A DNA stretch of 64,000 bases, from the NCBI RefSeq assembly GCF_902635505.1, contig NC_045429.1, forward strand, positions 217,871,997 through 217,935,996. The letters run 5' to 3'. Shown in pieces: positions 53,621 through 64,000 of the stretch (position 1 is its first letter; each line of letters opens with the position of its first letter). The position numbers and the translations under genes were made by a program. Below the pieces are notes generated by a model. The model was not told the origin of the DNA and did not search any database. It worked only from the letters and a program-made list of their open reading frames with translations. This DNA comes from Sarcophilus harrisii (Eukaryota > Chordata > Mammalia > Dasyuromorphia > Dasyuridae).

Positions 53621-56600
53621 TGGATCCTTTCCCCTTCTGATCCTTAAAGAGACAGTGCTGTCAGCCAACAGACTCTTCACTGTCTCCCATTAAACATTTG
53701 TGGGTGCCACACTACAGAGATAAGATGTTAAGGTAAGAAGAACCTTGGTCTAATTCAATTATAAATAAATAAAGTACTTACTATGTTACTATATAGAGGT
53801 AAATCTGACAGTATTAGAAGAGGGATATGTAGAGAGAATCAAATGAGATTACTGAATAGTCTGACTGAATGTCAAACTTTCTAGAGGAGAGAAAATTATA
53901 GAACAATGTTTACGAGAATAATTTGGCAATTAACAACTCCCTATTATAATCCAACAATTAAAATTGACTTTACATTTGGTAGTATTTAGGATTTTCCTCT
54001 CCAGCAAAAACATTAACAGCTAATGAACAAATAAATAATTCCTTTTGGTACAGAGAACAGGAATGAATGAAATAAGTGATTTTAGCATTAAAGCAGAAGG
54101 TTGGTCTTATAAAATCCATGTATCAAAGGAATAGAGTTGGTCAGTGAAAAGACCTAATCTTCTAATCTTGAAAATTCCATCTTCATTTCTTTGACTCTTA
54201 AAAGTTCCCTTATTTTCTTCCTTTCTTTTAAAAAAATATTTAAACCATATTGGCATTTATCCAAATTTATGTTAATTAGAGGTCATTAGTACTATTGACT
54301 AAATGCAACACTCTTCTCTATTTGCTTTCCAACATGCTTATCTGGTTAAGTTTGGTGCCAAATTTTTTTTCATTAATTTCTAATGTTCTTTCCATATAAT
54401 CATAGAACTCTTCAGTCTCTCTCTGTCTCTTTCTTTTTTTTTTTTTTTTTCTCTTTATCTCTCTCATCAGTCTTTTAAGTTAGATATGATTTTGGGATTA
54501 AAATATATATATATTTTTTTGGCGAAATGACCCTTAGAAAATAACCTCCCCTCTAAAAAAAAAAAATCTGTTAGCTGTCTTTACATTTTGCTGCAAACTA
54601 AATTTTTTGGTTCCATTTATGATGAGAATGCCAATGTGGATATCACTCATTTCCTCTAATAGTGTGTTAACTTGTTGGTCTTAGACAAAAATCTTAAATA
54701 ATTAAATTTGTTATAGCTAAAAGATAAATTATTGTATGTAGATAGAATAAGAATGCCGATTCTGAGCATTTTGCCCTCCTTTCTACTACTTTCCTACTAT
54801 TAAAGCAGAAGGAGGCTATGTAGGATGAGGAGACATCTAATATGAATAGAGATAAGTACTTCTGGGCTAGTCATAATGACAAGCAACAATCCATACATTT
54901 TGTTGCTAGTAATTATGCATAATAAATTTGTGAATATAACGCTAAGGTTAATATAAAGCTTTTCAGCTTCACCTAGTTCTTTCCCCCTTTCCTCTTAGTG
55001 GGGAGCCACCAAGAGCATTATGGGAATGGTAGAATTGGGAGAAATCTCTCACTTCAATTCTTCAAAACTTTGTGATCTTGCTGAATGGAGTCTCTAAAAT
55101 GTTTGGAGGAGATGAACTTTTGTAGTAAGGATTTGACAATTCAACAGAATTTTCTAGCCCCAGGTAAAAGAGTTGGTCCCAGATACTTATAGTTAGTTCA
55201 AAAAGAAAATAAGTAAAAGATAAAAGAATAAAGTTAATTTTAGCTTGAGTATTCTGTTGGCTAAGTTTCATAACTCATAGTCTTAAGCTATACACTAAAA
55301 GAATTTTATTCTTCTCTTGCCTGAGAGAGGTTTACTAGCTGCATCATCCCAACAGATGGTAGCACAGAGCAGTGGACAGCCCTGAAGAGGAAGAATAACT
55401 GAAAAGCAGAGATGACATCATTAGAGAACATGGCCAGGTATACATACTGGTGATATGTACCTTTTATATTCAGATCTTTCAAGCATTTACCCTGGTCACA
55501 CGTTCTCCTTATATATGCTTTTCCCTACTAGTGGTTAACCTGTGGGACAGTATACTTGTTATATGAGGAAAAGAGGGACAAAAATCTTTTCTTGTTACTT
55601 AATTTGTCATGACAATTGAATAAATATATTTTGTTTTGAACAAATGATTTCTCTGGCCTTATAAAATTAAATACATCATTGAGAGTTGATGGGCTATGTT
55701 AGTGGCTGTTGGATGGTTCATAAGGAATTTTGAATCTGGGGGGTTCAGGTACAAGGAGGACCTTGTATAATTGTAGTAGAGACCCATAAAATTTGGTCTG
55801 TTGTAATACATTCTTAAAATGTCTGTGTTCCAGGGTTCTGTATTCTTCACTGTTCATAAAATACATAAGGATTTGCCTGTTAGTTAGGACTTTTAAAACT
55901 GCAAATGCTATTTTAGCAAATGAATTGGTATTGCTTGGTAGAAATGTGTCAAGGGATAATTAAGTCCTTAGAACATAGCCTCTATTATCCTTTCCCCAAA
56001 AAGAACATGTTTCAAAATCATTCCCCCTTAGTACTTGTTAGGCTAGTTAAATATCAAAAACTCCCTAGGATACTTTGTTTTCTGCTTCCCTTTGCAATTT
56101 ACTGCAATTTCACTACCTTGCCTTATATCCCTAAACTGTTAGGAATAATTTAAGCTCTTTCTAAGACTGGGATAATGCTCATCTCAACCTAAATGAAGTA
56201 GATTTTTTCAGCACCTTAGTTCTTATAAAGACTTCTGTAGCCTAAGCAGAAATAAATGTAATAAGGGATTGACCAATAAGACCCAGTCCTGAAAGCATGC
56301 AAAATATGCTCAGCCTGGTAACAACCCATGTGGATGTTTCTAAGCATGTGTATTGGAGGAACATTTCTCTGATTCAGAGCATGCACAGGTATTCTCTGAT
56401 TCTTTTCTCTTGGCTTATTGTATGGCTAAAAAGAAATTCTCTTCCTGGCAGCTTTTAAGCAAGGAGGAAAAAAGATTGTGTTATCCCAAATGGGGAGAAA
56501 ACTAGCGTTAACAGAAACATCAGGCACTGATGCAGCTTCATTATTTTCCCACTAGACTACTATATGATTTTGAATATATGGTATATATGTTTCTTTTATC

Positions 56601-56910
56601 TCTATTTTTTTTAAATCTTTGGTTAATGATTACTGGAGATGGTTGAAATAGGTTATGACCTTATGAGCTTTAAAAGGCTATAATAACCAGACAGAGATCC
56701 AGCAACCAAAATAAACAACAATCTTCCAGGAGCCATAGTAGTTAAACCCAATGAGGAGCCAACTCTGAGTCCAAAAATGGATCAGATTCCTGACAGCTAA
56801 GACATACTGGACTGAAAGCAAGGGACTGGCTTTTCTACTCATTATCCTACAACCTGAAGGGAACATGGTGGGAGAAGTGGTGGTGGTCACCATTTTAAGT
56901 GTTTCATCGT
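53621..56910. other. Non-coding DNA, few recognisable features
   Basis: TC/T low-complexity at 54416-54470 and an AT run near 54503-54520. No exon or transposon was identified in more than 3 kb. The segment at 56280-56470 is less AT-rich and unrecognised. Confidence 0.35.
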
Positions 56911-56911
56911 G

Positions 56912-57125
56912 GCTAGACTGCTGGAGTTGAAGATCTTCATGAATTCAAATCTGACTTGGACACTTACTAGCTGTGTGACCTGGGACAAGTAATTTAACCT
57001 TGTTTGCCTCAGTTTCTTCATCTGTAAAATGGAAGATGGAGATGGAAATAAGAAATCTTTCTGGAATCTTTGCCAAGAAATCCCCAAATGGGGTTACAAA
57101 GAGGTGGATATGACTGAAATGACTA
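56912..57125 (+). mobile_element. tRNA-derived marsupial SINE (RTE-type tail)
   Basis: GACACTTACTAGCTGTGTGA, GTTTGCCTCAGTTTCTTCAT, CAAGAAATCCCCAAATGGGG and ATATGACTGAAATGACT. Confidence 0.92.
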
Positions 57126-57648
57126 AAGGCCGCTATTCTTCATAGGAACAGAAGTGGTAGAAGAGAGTGGGGAAGTTTTTGTACTTCCATATCTTCTCAG
57201 TAAGTATATATTTGTAAAAGTTAATTGGTATTAGTTGACCCATTGACATTTAGGAGTTGTTGACCAGTTTGTTATTTGATATAGTGGTTATGTTAAGTGA
57301 TTAATTGATACTGGGGACAAAACACTGCAAAGGGGCTTCTGTGTGATTGTGTTAGAGAAGACAACCCCTATATCTCTGATAGGAGTAGCCAGCCTCACTC
57401 TGGAAACTCAATTTATTAATCATAATGTAGTTAGAAGAGAGATCTAGAGGAAAGTATGACTTGTTTTTTGCTCAGGATCTGGTAATAATTATGCTTTTGG
57501 AAAAAATTTAAAAACTAAAAAAATCTAAATAAAGACACACAAAAGAATCAAAAAATAAATAAATCTTCCACCCAAACCATCAAACCTAAGCTATATTTTC
57601 ATAATGAGAAGAATTAGACCTTTGATTTCATTGCCATTGAGAATTCCT
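57126..57648. other. Non-coding, nothing recognised
   Basis: No repeat family or exon identified. Confidence 0.4.
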
Positions 57649-57649
57649 G

Positions 57650-57805
57650 GATAAAGAGATTCAGTTTACTAATGTGAGTTAGCATCTTCTCTGCAACTTA
57701 TGGTCTTAAATAACTGCTTGAAATACTGAGAGGTCAAATGACTTGAACTCAAGTCCTCCTGATTCTGAAATTGGCTCTCTGTTCTCTATGCCCTGCTACC
57801 TCTAA
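57650..57805 (-). mobile_element. MIR-type marsupial SINE
   Basis: GAGTTAGCATCTTCTCTGCA, ACTGAGAGGTCAAATGACTT and CTCTATGCCCTGCTACC. Confidence 0.78.
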
Positions 57806-59348
57806 TAGCTGTGGAGAGCCATCAAAAACAGACTCGAAGAATATCTTCTCAGCTGCATCTTTCCCTTGCTCTTTATTAGTTATAGAGAATACATTTTCAT
57901 AAACCTGGATGAGGATTGTTTTATGCATTTGGCCTGTTTCTTTTTATCTCTCAGTGTGATGGTTATTTTGCTAAGAAATTGCACTAAATGTAAGAAATAA
58001 CATAAGTGAGAGAAATCACATCATTATTTTTTCCTTTATTTCCTTTTCCATTAATTTTTGTGAATCTCCCAAAGTAACCTTGACTTATTTATAAAAAAAA
58101 AAGAATAAGGCACTAAAACAGTGCTATGTAGATATTTTCCTTTGTCAGCTGTCTCAAGGATTTCCACTCTTTCCTCCTCTGTTTGTCTTCTGACGACCAT
58201 CTCCAAGGCTGGCCCTCGGGTAGCAGAAACAGACTGTTGCCAGGGCAGCACTTGAAGGCTTTCCAGGCTAGAGTTTACACTTCCTGGCACAGTCTTTTAG
58301 AAAGAGCCCAGGGTCACCTCCATATCATGATGCAGCACTGAATTAGTACTTTGGTGAAGTCCCTTTCCTATGGATTGCTGAAAATGTCAGCAACCAAATT
58401 TTGACAAGGCTATTTTAAGGAAATGCTCATTTTAATGAATATAACTTTTTAATATTTATAAATTATTGGGCAGAGCACAAACTGGATTTTAAAAGGCTTA
58501 GTTATAATATTTAGGTGTAAATACAAGTTTTAAAAAATTATCCTTTGGGGAATAATTCATTGATCAACTTTGGCACTTTATCAGCTCTGTGCCTTCCAAT
58601 TCTGAAGGATTTTGTTGGTGAGTCATTAAGTAGGAATCCATATCTGTAATAAATCTTAGTAGAACCCGATGTTCCCTTTAAAATGGATTGTTTCTAGGTG
58701 GCTAAGTCAGGGAACATTATCAAAACAATAGATTTTGTTGTGGGCTAAAACTGGTCGTTTTGAAGGGAGAAAAATGTTCTCAGTCATGCTGAAAGTAAAA
58801 AAGTTGAAATCAAGATTGCTGGCAGATTTACTCTGAAGGATATTGTCATTTTATCTGATCTCTTTGGTAATTTCCTCTGCATTATTCTTGTTTCATATTT
58901 ATGTAGCATACACATTGTACCATTTCAACAATATTTATTTTTGATTGCAAACCCTTTGTGCCAAAGAGGCCCTTGTATACTTATTGCCTGAGGCCTATAG
59001 TTGAGAATTCATTTTTCTTTCTTTGTGGTTCTGATGTTCAAGGTTTGGTTTGAGCAGAACAACTGTGGGTCTCCAAGGATTGCAGTATACACAAAATGAG
59101 AAGAGTATCATCAGAGTAGGTCACCAGAGGGCAGAGAGCAGCAAAACAGAAGTCAAACAAATGTTAAGACTCAGTGACCAGAAAGTGAAAAAATTGGGAG
59201 AACAGAGATAATATACAGTAGGAAATAAAACAGATGTGTCTTTAAGTATATAGTAATTAAAAGATCAGAAACTGAATGTTTATTGGAACATTTTATGAAC
59301 ACTGTTAATTTAATAAGTAGTCACCCAAGTTTGAAAACTCAGTCAGAG
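57806..59348. other. Repeat-poor unique block
   Basis: About 1.5 kb without recognised transposons. A 79-codon minus frame (58290-58051) is protein-like in part but matches nothing I know and has no clear splice context, so it is not called as a gene. Confidence 0.4.
59123..59134 (+). promoter_or_regulatory. Candidate CTCF core motif
   Basis: ACCAGAGGGCAG, within TCACCAGAGGGCAGAGAGCA, fits the CTCF core. Single-motif evidence only. Confidence 0.35.
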
Positions 59349-59349
59349 A

Positions 59350-60045
59350 ATACCTGAATTCTTTTCCCTTCATCTGCCATTACTAATCATTTGCCAAGTC
59401 TGAACAATTCTACTTTCTCCCCTCTCATATACAATCCTACTCATAGGCACACTTCACTTCTTCCTTGGACTATTATAATAACATGATAATTGTTTCCCCA
59501 CCTTTAGTGTCTTTCTATTTCTTTCTATTCCTTCCTTTGTACAGGTGACAAAATAATCTTAAAGTATAGGTTCAATTTTATAATGCCCCTACTCCAAAAC
59601 TTCCAGTGATTTGCTATTACCTTTTTGATAAAATGCCTACTCTTTTAGTCTGATATTCAGGACTCTCCATGGTCTTGTTCAACCTCTGTGCATTTGGATA
59701 GAATATCCACTAAATCTAGGATATACTTCCTCTTCATCTCTGCCTATGAGAATACAGAGCTCCCTTAAAGACTTTGTCAGCTTGTCATTATCTCTCTATG
59801 GTCTCTGATCCTTTCAGCTTAAAATTTCCTATTTTGTCTGAATATCTTCTTTGCTCCCATCGTGTCCTATCTTGTATTATAGTCATTTTCACATTTTGTA
59901 TTTTTTTTTTCTCCTGGTAGAATATGTGCTTCTTGAGGACAGGGAGAAAAATGATTTTTTCTTTACCCACAGCATTTTTCATGTTACTTTGTATAATATC
60001 TTGCATATACTGGGTGCTTTGTTGAATTGAATTAAATCATAAATT
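59350..60045 (+). mobile_element. L2 LINE 3' end
   Basis: CTTCTTCCTTGGACTATTAT, ACTTCCAGTGATTTGCTATT, CAGGACTCTCCATGGTCTTG and CTTGAGGACAGGGAGAAAAA are in L2 order to the terminus. Confidence 0.88.
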
Positions 60046-60660
60046 ACATTTATTGAACCAGATTGAGTTAGTGTGGGAGATATGTTCAAGAAGTAAATTT
60101 GTCATTTTTGAGAGGTAAATTAGCTTTTTCAAACTGCTAGGATGCTACTTAAGCATTTTGGGGAGTTGTGTTAACTCTTTTGAGTCACTAAGGTATCATT
60201 AAGGATCCTAAATATAGACTAAATTTTCATTTTCGTGGTGAGGAAATTGAAGTATTGAGAGATAAAACCAGACAAATTTTGCAAATCATGAAGTACTGTA
60301 TAAATGAAACAGTGGCTACGTTCAGGCCAGTATGCTTAGGCCTAGACTCATTTCTGGTAATTCCCTTCATAAAATACACGCTCAACCAGAGGCTTTTGGT
60401 GGGTCAGTGTCCCAAATGAGGACTGTCCACTAAACAGTAAGAGCTATCCATTCAGTAGAGTTTAAAAGAAGAGAAGAGCATCTTCTCTTGTTCTTCTCTT
60501 TCTGCATGTGGCTTGGGATTCAGATAGTTCTGTCAGTGGTAGGGGGATGAGACCAGAACATTTTCTGGTTTGCCAGAAGACATGTATCTTAAGGTACAAT
60601 ACCTGTCCAATGGTTTCACTAGGTGTTTCATGCTTTGATATTTTAAATGTCATTTCAGAG
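60046..60660. other. Non-coding with a weak MIR relic
   Basis: 60215-60300 (TGAGGAAATTGAAGTATTGA) is MIR-like, inverted. Otherwise unrecognised. Confidence 0.4.
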
Positions 60661-60661
60661 C

Positions 60662-60800
60662 CATAGGTTATATATCAGATTGCTTGTTGTCTTGGGAAAG
60701 GGGGAGGTGAGAGAGAAAAAATTTGGAATGCAAAGTTTTACATGTTGAAAACTATTTTAACATGTATTTAGAAAAATAAAATACTATTTTTAAAAGTCAG
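60662..60800 (+). mobile_element. L1 3' terminus, older subfamily
   Basis: ATATCAGATTGCTTGTTGTC, GAAAACTATTTTAACATGTA and AAAAATAAAATACTATTTTT. Confidence 0.82.
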
Positions 60801-61435
60801 GTTACAATTTTATGTTTTAATCTTTGAAAATACATGGTTGAGTGTTTTGTGTCTTAAGAATTTCTTTTATAGTGAAAGAAATAAATAACTTCCTACTGCC
60901 TGATCTATATTATACATCTATTACTTTTCTAGAAGGGACCTTGAAAATCCCTTTTGTGAATATATGAGCCATACATAAGCTTTAAGTGATTTCCTCCAGA
61001 ATGAAATTGTCCAAAACAACAAGGAGCAAAAGCTTTGACTCTAGGAAACAGGCACTTCCAGGACCGATTTATGTCTTTGTAAGTTCAGGCCTAGGGCCTC
61101 AGTGAAAGTGTGTCCTGTAACCATTTATATATGCCAAGTAGGAATTTATATAAAAGTCAGAAAAAAAGATGGTGGGCATTTGGTAAAGTCATACCCATTC
61201 GTAGTAAGTAACCTGGTCCTAAATCAAACCCAGATCCTCTAACTCCATATCTATTCTCTTTCTACTATTCTACAATGAAAAAAAAAAAAAAAAAAACAGA
61301 AATAAGAAATAAGCTTTTAGAATGGGGAATAAAATAGCCATGTTGCCATTGGTTCTTCACTTATCCAAAGTTCAAATGCTAAATATGATTACCATACTTT
61401 TTCCTTTGATTTTTAGTTCTTTGTTCATGAATGGT
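60801..61435. other. Non-coding with a MIR fragment
   Basis: 61190-61275 (AAATCAAACCCAGATCCTCT) is an inverted MIR end. An A-run lies at 61276-61296. Confidence 0.4.
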
Positions 61436-61592
61436 TTTTTTGTTTGTTTTTGTTTTTGCTGAGGCAATTGGAATTAACTGATTTGCCCTGGTCACAGCCA
61501 GGAAGGGTTGTGTCTGATATTAGATTTGAACTCAGGTCCCCCTGACTTCAGGGTGGGTGCTCTATCGACTGTGCTACTTAGTTGCCCCTCCT
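61436..61592 (-). mobile_element. tRNA-derived marsupial SINE (A-tailed)
   Basis: T-rich tail, then GCTGAGGCAATTGGAATTAA, GAACTCAGGTCCCCCTGACT and GTGCTACTTAGTTGCCCCTC. Confidence 0.9.
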
Positions 61593-61644
61593 GAATTCTC
61601 TTAAAGGAGGAAACAAATGTTCGGCTAAGTATCCTGTAGTCTGC

Positions 61645-61745
61645 TAAATTCAACAAATTTTTTTTCAATAGCCATTATGTGTAAGACGTGCTACTTGGCA
61701 CTCAAGGGAAATAAAGATAAGTGGCTCTATTCTAAGAGAAAGAGG
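61645..61745 (-). mobile_element. L2 3' terminus, inverted
   Basis: TTCAATAGCCATTATGTGTA, GCTACTTGGCACTCAAGGGA. Confidence 0.65.
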
Positions 61746-61924
61746 AATCACACTGGTTTTGCTTGCTCTTGGGAGGGGGTATGAAGAAGGAGAAGGAAAG
61801 AGAGGAACCTTTGGATTGTGTTGAAAGGAAAAATTTCCTGAGAATTAGAATGATAGCAAAGTGGAATGCAGAGTTTTCATGGAGGTCTTTATATAGATTC
61901 TGAATGTCCATTTGAGGATACTGT

Positions 61925-62010
61925 AAGAGAGATTCCTGTTTAGATGCTAGTTGGACTAGGTCACCTCTGAAACCTCTTCCAGCTCTGTGATTCTATGATT
62001 CTAAATTTCC
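61925..62010 (+). mobile_element. MIR-type tail
   Basis: GTTGGACTAGGTCACCTCTG, CTCTTCCAGCTCTGTGATTC. Confidence 0.7.
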
Positions 62011-63555
62011 CATTGATAGAGGTTAGGGGGAGTTATAAGCAATATCTGGTTGACGAGGTTCCAAATTGTAATTATAAGGTATATGGATTAATGCATGTGT
62101 TGTGATTATTATTAGAATTACTAAATTAGAAGGCCATTTTGGGGTGGAGGGGAGTAGAAAGAAGCAAGAAAAAATCTTGGGTCTTGAAAGAAATGAAAAT
62201 TCTCAGTATTAAGAAGTCTAAAGAGATGACTTACAGTTCCTCTGAGATTTCAAGGCTCCTAGATAGAATTTTATGTCATTTTCCATACCAACCACCTTTC
62301 TATCCCAAAGGAGCTATGATTTCTAATTCTGTGATATGAAATACCCAGTTCATGTCAGATTGCATAACACAAAAATATGAACAAAATATGGATTTCAGTA
62401 TTAAAATGTGGATTGCTTTATAGTGAAATTTGCTAAGAAAAGAAAAAAAAAGTAATATTTCTGGTGAGCAAAAATGACCTTTGCTGCATATTTTTAATTA
62501 GCTTATTCATATTTCAGAACAATGAAAACTACAATAAACCTGCAGGTTTATATTCAGAGAACAATTATCAGAACATTTTATTTCATTTCTTAGGTTCAAT
62601 AAGATATCTTGATTAGATACTTATTCTTTTGTGGTGCCGAAAACTGCACCAGACAGTGTAGGATGGTATCTATAAGAAACAGAACAGTTTTTGTTTGTGT
62701 ATAATCTTATAATCTAGTTAGAGAAACCAAATACATAACACATGAAACATCTTCAGAATAACCACAAAGCAAACATAATCACAAGATAATAGGGTACACA
62801 ATGAATTAATAGATGCTGAGTGAACACAGTGTCCTCGCTGCTCTGGGGATACAGGCTACAGGTGGAGGTCACTAAATACGTAATTCATGATGATGCTGGT
62901 TTTGGTTTGCAAGGAAACAGTGACAGGTGCTAGAAGAGCTGATTCCCAGAAAGCAGCTGATTGGTCCGAGGGCTGTTTCTAGGCAGCCTATAGCAAGAAG
63001 ATTGCCTTGCTTCCCTTGGTTACAGCAGTCTACCGAAGTGAGCATTTAATAACAGGGCTTACAGGCTTGACCAGAATTGCAATTCCCCTCTCCCTGCCCC
63101 CATTCCCCACCGCTCCCTCTACTAAAAAAGCTTCCCGAAGAAATTACTGATATTTTATTAACAAATAATGGACGGGTTTAAATTTTTGATTGATCCATCC
63201 TCTCTCATTAAATCTCCCTATTATTATTGTGTGACTTTTTCTATAAAGTACAATTATTTTTCCTGTTGATGATTTTTCTAATTTTTTTCTCTTATTTCAA
63301 TACTTCGAAAATCTATGATATTTCAATGTGCAACTCTTTCCCCATAGTGCAGATTTCTTCCCCATCCCACTTTTGCTTCATTGATTTTTGAGAATCTAAC
63401 AAAACAAAAACAAATATTTCAAGATACAAAAAGGAAAGATAATTAGATAAGAAACTGTGTACTCATGTATTGTTTTAAAAAATTATATTGTATTGCTTCA
63501 CAATAATAAGCAAATTGTCCTATTTGTGCCTTTTTATTGTGTCTTTCTATATGTC
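62011..63555. other. Repeat-poor unique block
   Basis: No transposon or exon recognised. 62800-63120 is richer in GC and CpG, with an ATTGG box (GCTGATTGGTCCGAG near 62957). An 18-base palindrome lies at 62534-62551. Confidence 0.4.
62534..62551. other. Perfect 18-bp palindrome
   Basis: ATAAACCTGCAGGTTTAT reads the same on both strands and holds two facing forkhead-like ATAAAC half sites. Confidence 0.85.
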
Positions 63556-63559
63556 TTTT

Positions 63560-63815
63560 TTCTTCTGTGCATTTAAAACAGCTTTTATTGATGTTCTTTT
63601 TTAATGTCTATTATGTAACCTACCACAACATTCTTCTTCTTCCCCCATTTAGTAGAAGTCTTTCCCTGTAAAAAATACACACACATACACACATGTATGT
63701 AGTCAAACAAAATAAACAAACATTTCCTGTGTCTGAGAATATGGGTTTCATTTTGTATTTCGTGTCCATCACTTCTCTGCCATAAGGCAGGAGCTATGCA
63801 GCAGCACTGGTTTTT
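63560..63815 (-). mobile_element. Old L1 3' UTR, inverted
   Basis: TTAAAACAGCTTTTATTGAT, TTTCGTGTCCATCACTTCTC, TGCCATAAGGCAGGAGCTAT. Confidence 0.65.
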
Positions 63816-63830
63816 TTAAAATCTCAGTTG

Positions 63831-63967
63831 GGGGCAGCTAGATGGCACAGGAAATAGAACACCACAATGGATTCTGGAGGACCTGAGTTAACGCTTACTA
63901 GCTGTGGGATCCTGGGCAAGTCACTTAACCCCCATTGACTCTCTTCTTCTAAAAAAGGAACAAACAA
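63831..63967 (+). mobile_element. tRNA-derived marsupial SINE (A-tailed)
   Basis: GGGCAGCTAGATGGCACAGG head, GGAGGACCTGAGTTAACGCT, CTGGGCAAGTCACTTAACCC. Flanks AAAATCTCAGTTG and AAAATCTCATTTG are a duplication with one difference. Confidence 0.92.
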
Positions 63968-64000
63968 AAAATCTCATTTGATAGTGCATTGTTTAGAGTT

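Noticed and set aside
58051-58290. 79-codon minus frame with fairly normal composition
   Set aside because: No family match, no clear splice sites, not supported as an exon; left as a unique block.
19331-64000. RNGTT, expected on the far side of PNRC1
   Set aside because: No frame resembles its phosphatase or guanylyltransferase domains; human spacing suggests it is further away.

Overview
The window reads as a stretch of marsupial nuclear DNA. The evidence is the repeat set: tRNA-derived SINEs opening with a GGGCAGCTAGRTGGC-type head, some with an A-tail and some with an RTE-type tail, many 5'-truncated L1 3' ends of marsupial type, and abundant L2, MIR and L3/CR1 relics. I cannot fix the species from sequence alone; an Australian marsupial is plausible. 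The DNA is AT-rich except for one CpG island at about 17.64-19.33 kb.

The only host protein gene I can support is PNRC1 (proline-rich nuclear receptor coactivator 1), complete on the minus strand in two coding exons (18850-18305 and 15447-15004). The splice is phase 0, between a GTAAGT donor and a TTTGTAG acceptor, and the predicted protein has 329 residues. Exon 1 lies in the CpG island, with GC boxes, an NRF1-like site and a CRE-like half site just upstream (19.08-19.33 kb). Intron 1 (2.86 kb) also holds an inverted CCAAT pair, a long pyrimidine tract and a G4-type G tract. Downstream there is no AATAAA; a TATAAA with a GU-rich downstream element at about 14.7 kb is the best candidate 3' end.

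Layout: 1-14 kb is non-coding, with MIR relics, old L1 3' ends, an L2 copy carrying a SINE (8.4-9.9 kb) and a 7SL RNA retropseudogene (10.36-10.64 kb). 14-19.3 kb is PNRC1. 19.3-64 kb is a gene-free flank built from layered transposons. Many of its L1 insertions have clean target-site duplications, so their order can be read. Notable are an L2 > L1 > L1 nest (22.0-24.1 kb), a twin-primed old LINE (27.1-29.3 kb), a solo LTR with a 4-bp duplication (31.08-31.71 kb), an unidentified dispersed repeat present twice (34.1-36.3 and 44.3-45.0 kb), and a 64-bp-armed palindrome whose loop received an L1 (52.36-53.18 kb). The long unique blocks at 46.0-48.2, 57.8-59.3 and 62.0-63.5 kb are the best places to look for distal regulatory elements.

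In human, PNRC1 lies between SRSF12 and RNGTT on chromosome 6 (established knowledge). I see no coding exon of either here, so both probably lie outside the window. I found no evidence of a new multi-gene system.
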